Origin: Fibrobacter sp.
GTDB lineage: Bacteria; Fibrobacterota; Fibrobacteria; Fibrobacterales; Fibrobacteraceae
Direction of reading: 5' to 3'
NCBI GenBank assembly: GCA_012841225.1
Contig: DUVD01000191.1
Location: 1 to 9,098, forward strand
Length of the DNA: 9,098 nucleotides
Shown here piece by piece: positions 5,112-9,098 of the stretch. The translations under genes were made by a program, and so were the position numbers. Every line of letters begins with the position of its first letter. The stretch's first letter is position 1. Under the pieces are notes generated by a model. The model saw nothing but the letters and a program-made list of their open reading frames with translations, was not told where the DNA came from and did not search any database.

Positions 5112-8100
5112 TTTACAGCACCGTCATCATTGGCATTTTTCTTTTCTGCAGCGGTTTTTTCTTCACGAGCCTTATCGGCAACGGCCTTTTCATCGCGAAC
5201 TTTTTCATCACGAGCTACGTCAACAAGAGTTCTTGCCACCTTAACGTCTTTAAAGAACATAAGGGTATCACCTTCTTCGATATTATCGTATCCTTTAAGA
5301 CCAATACCGCATTCAAATCCACGAGCAACCGACTTTACGTCATCTTTATGGCGCTTGAGGGACTGGACTTCGGTAAGGCCAAGCTCTACACCATCACGGT
5401 ATACGTGTACACGACTATCGCGGTTCACTTCACCACTGGTGACCATACAACCGGCAATCAAGCCGATTTTTGGAATCTTAAAGACTTCGCGGATATCAGC
5501 TTCGCCGACAATTTCTTCGCGAATCGTAGGTTTCAACAAGCCCTCAACAGCGTTTTTAATGTCTTCGATACAGTCATAAATCACGCGGTACGTTTTAATT
5601 TCGACGCCTTCTTTTTCGGCCATTTCACGAATAGTCAGTGAAGGCATTAAGTGGAAGGCTACGATAATTGCTTGTGCTGAAGTAGCAAGAAGGATATCGG
5701 AATCCGTAATGGCACCGACGCCCTTGCGAATAACGTTGATTTTGACTTCGCTATTGGCTAATTGTTCAAGGCTAGCAGCGAGTGCTTCGGTTGAGCCACC
5801 CATGTCTGCTTTGACGATCAGATTTAATTCAGAAATCTTGCCTTCTCTTGCACTTTCAAAAATGTTCTCCAGTGAAATAGTCTTACGAGCTCGTAAATCG
5901 CGTTCACGTGCAGCCATGCGACGCTTAGAAGCGATCTCGCGTGCGACTCTTTCATTTTCGACGACAATCAAGTCATCGCCCGCTTGAGGAGTACCATCAA
6001 AACCGAGCACTTGGCAAGGCGTAGAAGGACCTGCTTCTTTGCGAACTTCGCCGCGTTCGTCAAACATAGCCCTAACGCGTCCGGAATAAATACCGCACAC
6101 AAATGGGTCGCCAATACGAAGAGTTCCGTTTTGGATAAGAATGGTAGCCATCGAGCCTTTACCGGCGTCAAGCTTAGATTCAACAACAGCACCACGAGCT
6201 CGAGTTTTGGAATTTGCCTTAAGCTCGAGCACTTCTGCTTCTAAAGCGAGTGTTTCTAAAAGAAATTCCATGCCTGCGCCTGAGCGAGCAGAAACTTCTA
6301 TACAGCTAACATCGCCACCCCACTGTTGCACTTCAACGCCACGTTCGGCAAGTTGAGCGCGAATTTTATCGGGATTTGATGTAGGTAAGTCCACTTTTGT
6401 AATGGCGACGACCAAAGGCACTTTTTCACGGTGTGCCAAATTAATCGATTCGACCGTTTGAGGCATTACCATCGAGTCAGCTGCAACCACGAGTACAATA
6501 ACATCTGTCACTTGAGAGCCGCGAGCACGCATAGCGCTAAAAGCCTCATGACCAGGAGTATCGAGGAAGGTTACCTTTCCTTCTTTAGTCTTCACTTCAT
6601 AGGCACCGATGTGCTGAGTGATACCACCCGATTCTCGAGAAACCACGTTTGCTTTTCGAATCCAGTCGAGTAGAGATGTTTTACCATGGTCAACATGACC
6701 CATCACTGTAACCACAGGATGTCGAGGCTCTAAGTTTTCAACTTGTTCTTCTTCGATTCCGAAAATTTCTTCTTCGTATTCTTCCATCAATTCGGCTTCA
6801 AAACCAAATTCATCAGCGAGTACTTGAATACTTTCAAAGTCAAGACGAGCATTAATGGCGACCATCATGCCCATTTCCATGCACTTAGCAATTACGCGTG
6901 CAGGCATTTGATCCATAAGCCCGGCTAACTCACCGACTGTAATAAAGTCTGAAGTTTTTAAAATCTGACGTTCGACAGCTACATCGTTATCTGAAAGGTC
7001 TTTGCGATAGATTTTCTTAACAGGATGCTTCGAAAGTGAAGCCATCACTCTCGATACGTTCTGGCGAACTGCTTCTTGTTGTTCTTTTTGGCGATCTTGC
7101 TTGTTGCCTACAGCGCCACCGCGCTTTCTATTATCATTTCGACGGCCACCTGTTTTAGTAGCGTCTTTAGTTACAGTCGTAGCGACAAGGTTAGCCCCTT
7201 TGGGGGATGCACCAAAAGCTTCTTGCATAGAGCCGCTAGAGAAGCCTCCTGGACGAGGGCCACCTGGAGTAAATGGACGATTGCCCGCACCGGGTCCACC
7301 CGGACGATAACCGCCACCAGTACCACCTGGAGTAAATGGACGCCGCGCTGGACCACCTGCAGGAGCTTTGCCAAAAGAACCTGTATACCCTTGACTATTT
7401 GCACCGCCGGGACGATTACCGCCACCTGAGCGACGGTGTTGTGCACTCGCCGCTGCTTGTTGACGAGATTTTTCAATTCGAGCTAAAATAGCGGCGTCCG
7501 GTTTAAAGACTTGGGCCTTCATAGCAGGAACTTTTAATTCTGGTTTCTTTATAGCATCTGGTGCAGGCGCTTTTGCTGCTGGTGCAACAGGCGCTTTTGC
7601 TGCTGGTGCAACAGGTGCTTTTGCTGCAGGTGCGGGCGCTTTTGCTGCTGGCACCACTGGTGCTGCAGGTGCAGGTGCTTTCGCTCCTGGCGCCACTGGT
7701 GCTGCTGCTGCAGGTGCAGGCGCTTTTGCTGCTGGCGCCACTGGTGCTGCTGCTGCTGCAGGTGCAGGCGCTTTCGCTGCTGGCGACACCTCTGAAGAAA
7801 GTTTTTTATCAGGTGCTATAACAGGCGTTTCTGCCTTTGCCGCTACTGGGCTAGGAGCAGAGGTCGCTTTTGCTTCTGTTGGTGCTTTGGAAGCTGCTGG
7901 TTTAGCGCGCTTCAAAGAAACTTTAACAGCGCCACCTTTAATCGTAGAAACCGAACCTACTTTTCTCTTGGGAGTAGAAGAGTTTTCCGTATCAGAGGCA
8001 CTAGTATTCTTTTTTAATTTTCTCGAATCCAGTTTCGCCTTCTCGGACTCAACCTGTGATTCAATCGCAGCATATTCCGAAGAGGGAATTTTTGTCATGT

Positions 8101-8209
8101 GCGAACGAACTTCAACATCTGCTTTCCTTAGCAGCTTGACTACGATATCGCTTGGAATTCCCTTGTTTTTTGCCCAATCTGCAGGTCTAATTAGTTCTTC
8201 GTTACTCAT
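5108..8209 (-). CDS. infB: Translation initiation factor IF-2
   Basis: IF-2 is the GTPase that brings formyl-Met-tRNA to the 30S subunit and promotes 50S joining. This is a long form of 1033 residues. An IF2_N domain is at about 5-55, then an Ala/Pro/Lys repeat region (143-217), a Gly/Arg/Pro-rich region (260-325), a basic stretch (350-405) and a second IF2_N domain (about 415-465). The G domain follows: G1 GHVDHGKT (504-511), G2 GGITQHIGAY (Thr531), G3 DTPGH (550-554), G4 TKVD (604-607) and G5 SAR (640-642). Domains II, III and IV occupy about 670-988, and an unusual charged tail fills 990-1033. G4 has Thr where Asn is canonical. ATG at 8209 is preceded by TTGGAG about 11 bases upstream, and the MSNEEL...ADWAKNKGI opening fits IF2_N. 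It follows nusA by 28 bases and overlaps rbfA by 4. It has no ylxR/ylxQ neighbours. Confidence 0.97.
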   Translation of the reverse strand: MSNEELIRPADWAKNKGIPSDIVVKLLRKADVEVRSHMTKIPSSEYAAIESQVESEKAKLDSRKLKKNTSASDTENSSTPKRKVGSVSTIKGGAVKVSLKRAKPAASKAPTEAKATSAPSPVAAKAETPVIAPDKKLSSEVSPAAKAPAPAAAAAPVAPAAKAPAPAAAAPVAPGAKAPAPAAPVVPAAKAPAPAAKAPVAPAAKAPVAPAAKAPAPDAIKKPELKVPAMKAQVFKPDAAILARIEKSRQQAAASAQHRRSGGGNRPGGANSQGYTGSFGKAPAGGPARRPFTPGGTGGGYRPGGPGAGNRPFTPGGPRPGGFSSGSMQEAFGASPKGANLVATTVTKDATKTGGRRNDNRKRGGAVGNKQDRQKEQQEAVRQNVSRVMASLSKHPVKKIYRKDLSDNDVAVERQILKTSDFITVGELAGLMDQMPARVIAKCMEMGMMVAINARLDFESIQVLADEFGFEAELMEEYEEEIFGIEEEQVENLEPRHPVVTVMGHVDHGKTSLLDWIRKANVVSRESGGITQHIGAYEVKTKEGKVTFLDTPGHEAFSAMRARGSQVTDVIVLVVAADSMVMPQTVESINLAHREKVPLVVAITKVDLPTSNPDKIRAQLAERGVEVQQWGGDVSCIEVSARSGAGMEFLLETLALEAEVLELKANSKTRARGAVVESKLDAGKGSMATILIQNGTLRIGDPFVCGIYSGRVRAMFDERGEVRKEAGPSTPCQVLGFDGTPQAGDDLIVVENERVAREIASKRRMAARERDLRARKTISLENIFESAREGKISELNLIVKADMGGSTEALAASLEQLANSEVKINVIRKGVGAITDSDILLATSAQAIIVAFHLMPSLTIREMAEKEGVEIKTYRVIYDCIEDIKNAVEGLLKPTIREEIVGEADIREVFKIPKIGLIAGCMVTSGEVNRDSRVHVYRDGVELGLTEVQSLKRHKDDVKSVARGFECGIGLKGYDNIEEGDTLMFFKDVKVARTLVDVARDEKVRDEKAVADKAREEKTAAEKKNANDDGAVK
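7260..7342 (-). repeat. Duplicated Gly/Pro-rich segment in infB
   Basis: An identical 20-base sequence occurs at 7260-7279 and again at 7323-7342, exactly 63 bases (21 codons) apart. Each copy encodes RPFTPGG (IF-2 residues 290-296 and 311-317). The surrounding residues are GGGYRPGGPGAGN-like, a low-complexity Gly/Arg/Pro linker with some likeness to RGG-type RNA-binding tails. The repeat is in frame and part of the coding sequence. Confidence 0.8.
7567..7614 (-). repeat. Two tandem 24-base repeats in infB
   Basis: Two perfect 24-base copies lie back to back at 7567-7590 and 7591-7614, with a diverged third copy starting at 7615. Each encodes an eight-residue Ala/Pro/Lys/Val unit (APVAPAAK-like) of the IF-2 linker. 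The unit is a multiple of three, so gain or loss keeps the frame. Confidence 0.85.
7650..7781 (-). repeat. Three tandem Ala/Pro repeats of 39, 45 and 48 bases in infB
   Basis: Three near-identical consecutive units occupy 7650-7688, 7689-7733 and 7734-7781. They differ chiefly in the number of GCT triplets (plus-strand reading) in a short alanine run, giving two, four and five alanines in the encoded units (KAPAPAA...PVAP pattern). The pattern is that of segmental duplication followed by triplet slippage, always in frame. It lies in the flexible linker of IF-2, so length changes should be tolerated. Confidence 0.85.
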
Positions 8210-8237
8210 CTATTTGTCGGCTCCAATAGGCTTACAA
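8210..8237 (-). promoter_or_regulatory. nusA-infB spacer with infB ribosome binding site
   Basis: The 28-base spacer holds TTGGAG, with GGAG about 11 bases before the infB ATG, a usable though slightly distant Shine-Dalgarno sequence. There is no hairpin followed by a T-run, so no terminator separates nusA from infB. This supports one transcript. Confidence 0.55.
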
Positions 8238-9098
8238 TTAAGCCTCGCTTTCTTCCATACTGACGCCGTCTTCAACGACAGGCTGTTCTTCTGTATTTTC
8301 TTCTGTATTTTCTTTTGAAAATAACTCATCAAGTTGCATTTTCTTATCGTTTATAGGACTTGCCTGACGAAATTCATTAGCACGAGGAGTTAATATCTTT
8401 TCTTTTGTTTCTTCGTCTTTTTCAGACCACTCTTTTTCGCCAAAAACATCCAGATCGCGCTCCACTAATTGAGAGGCTAGACGCACGTTCTGACCGTTGC
8501 GGCCTATAGCTTGAGCGAGATCTTCATCTGCTACCACAAGCACTACTCGGCGAGTGCCCGAGACATCCACAAACTTCACAATGTTTGCTGGTGCTAAAGA
8601 ACGACGAATATAAGTTTCTAGATCGGAGTTCCAATGAACTATATCAATTCGTTCGTTGGCAAGTTCGCGAACAATTGCTTGCACGCGTGCCCCTTTCATT
8701 CCGACGCAAGAACCTACTGGATCGATACGCTCGTCACGAGAGCTCACTGCAATCTTAGCGCGAAAACCTGGGTCTCTAGAGACACCCTTGATTTCAATAG
8801 TCCCTTCATAAATTTCTGGCACTTCTTGACGGAAGAGTTCTTTTAAGAAGTCGCCATTGGCGCGAGATAAAATAACTTGAGCGCCACTCTTAGCCGAATC
8901 GGCGACATCGGCAATCACCGCTTTAATAGAGCTTCCTTGATGGAAACGTTCTTTAGCGATTTGTTCTTTAGCTGGAAGCACTGCTTCCGTTTGACGTCCA
9001 ATAGAGACTATCAAATTTTTGTTTTCTATGCGCACTAACTCGCCATTGATCATGGAACCAATGCGACTGCGGTAAGTTTCATAAATTTTGTCACGTTC
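8238..9098 (-). CDS. nusA: Transcription elongation/termination factor NusA (N-terminus outside window)
   Basis: NusA binds RNA polymerase and nascent RNA and modulates pausing, termination and antitermination. The frame is open to the right window edge and continues as ERDKIYETYRSRIG before the first internal ATG (9053), which is therefore not the start. The N-terminal polymerase-binding domain lies beyond the window. In visible numbering (286 residues), an S1 domain covers about 8-80 and KH1 about 99-170, with GVSRDPGFRAKIAV and GMKG (133-136). KH2 covers about 171-220, with AQAIGRNGQNVRLA at 195-208. After KH2 the protein continues only as an acidic, Glu-rich tail (about 222-286), with no acidic-repeat (HhH) domains of the E. 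coli type. The gene ends 28 bases before infB and leads the operon as far as can be seen. Confidence 0.96.
   Translation of the reverse strand, partial: ERDKIYETYRSRIGSMINGELVRIENKNLIVSIGRQTEAVLPAKEQIAKERFHQGSSIKAVIADVADSAKSGAQVILSRANGDFLKELFRQEVPEIYEGTIEIKGVSRDPGFRAKIAVSSRDERIDPVGSCVGMKGARVQAIVRELANERIDIVHWNSDLETYIRRSLAPANIVKFVDVSGTRRVVLVVADEDLAQAIGRNGQNVRLASQLVERDLDVFGEKEWSEKDEETKEKILTPRANEFRQASPINDKKMQLDELFSKENTEENTEEQPVVEDGVSMEESEA
8289..8312 (-). repeat. 12-base tandem duplication in the nusA tail
   Basis: Two perfect adjacent copies of a 12-base unit (8289-8300 and 8301-8312) encode the ENTEENTEE segment of the acidic NusA C-terminus. It is in frame and probably recent, since both copies are identical. 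Confidence 0.8.

Noticed and set aside
5105..5641. 178-codon open frame on the plus strand opposite infB
   Set aside because: It lies wholly antisense to the conserved C-terminal domains of IF-2, has no recognisable motif and no ribosome binding site. It is a by-product of infB codon use.
7559..7783. Repeat array considered as CRISPR or as a non-coding satellite
   Set aside because: The units are adjacent with no spacers, all are multiples of three, and they encode an in-frame IF-2 linker.
7561..7821. Leucine/glutamine-rich plus-strand open frame that looks like a membrane or coiled-coil protein
   Set aside because: Its composition is just the complement of the Ala/Pro repeat codons of infB read in another frame.
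9051..9053. ATG at 9053 as the nusA start
   Set aside because: The frame continues upstream to the window edge with typical NusA residues (ERDKIYETYRSRIG), so this Met is internal.

Overview
This window is a compact stretch of bacterial housekeeping genes. It has eight genes in two convergent groups and almost no non-coding DNA: the gaps are about 41, 32, 3 and 28 bases, and three junctions overlap by 4 bases. The sequence is moderately AT-rich by eye. It suggests a diderm (Gram-negative type) bacterium, because nusA is followed directly by infB without the ylxR/ylxQ genes usual in Firmicutes, IF-2 carries a very long low-complexity N-terminal extension, and NusA lacks the C-terminal acidic repeats of gammaproteobacteria. 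The phylum cannot be fixed from reading alone. A Fibrobacterota-like or other FCB/deltaproteobacteria-like origin is a weak guess.

Plus strand (1-2977): the 3' part, nearly the whole, of queH (epoxyqueuosine reductase, last step of the tRNA modification queuosine), a small four-helix membrane protein of unknown function, and a YgiQ-family radical SAM protein. They are co-directional with short gaps and may be one transcript.

Minus strand (9098 down to 2981): nusA (its N-terminal part lies beyond the window), infB (IF-2, 1033 aa), rbfA, truB and ribF. This is the classic transcription/translation operon: transcription elongation factor, initiation factor, 30S maturation factor, tRNA U55 pseudouridine synthase and FAD synthesis. 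The last three start codons overlap the preceding stop codon as GTGA, TTGA and ATGA, so translation is probably coupled. The operon promoter must lie upstream, outside the window. The two gene groups converge with only 3 bases between ygiQ and ribF.

I found no mobile element, CRISPR array, RNA gene, defence system or clearly novel system. The points most worth a second look are a perfect hairpin that would hide the truB ribosome binding site and TTG start, a Thr in place of Asn in the IF-2 G4 GTP-binding motif, two unusual residues beside the catalytic Asp of TruB, triplet-driven Ala/Pro repeat expansion in infB, and a charged C-terminal tail on IF-2.
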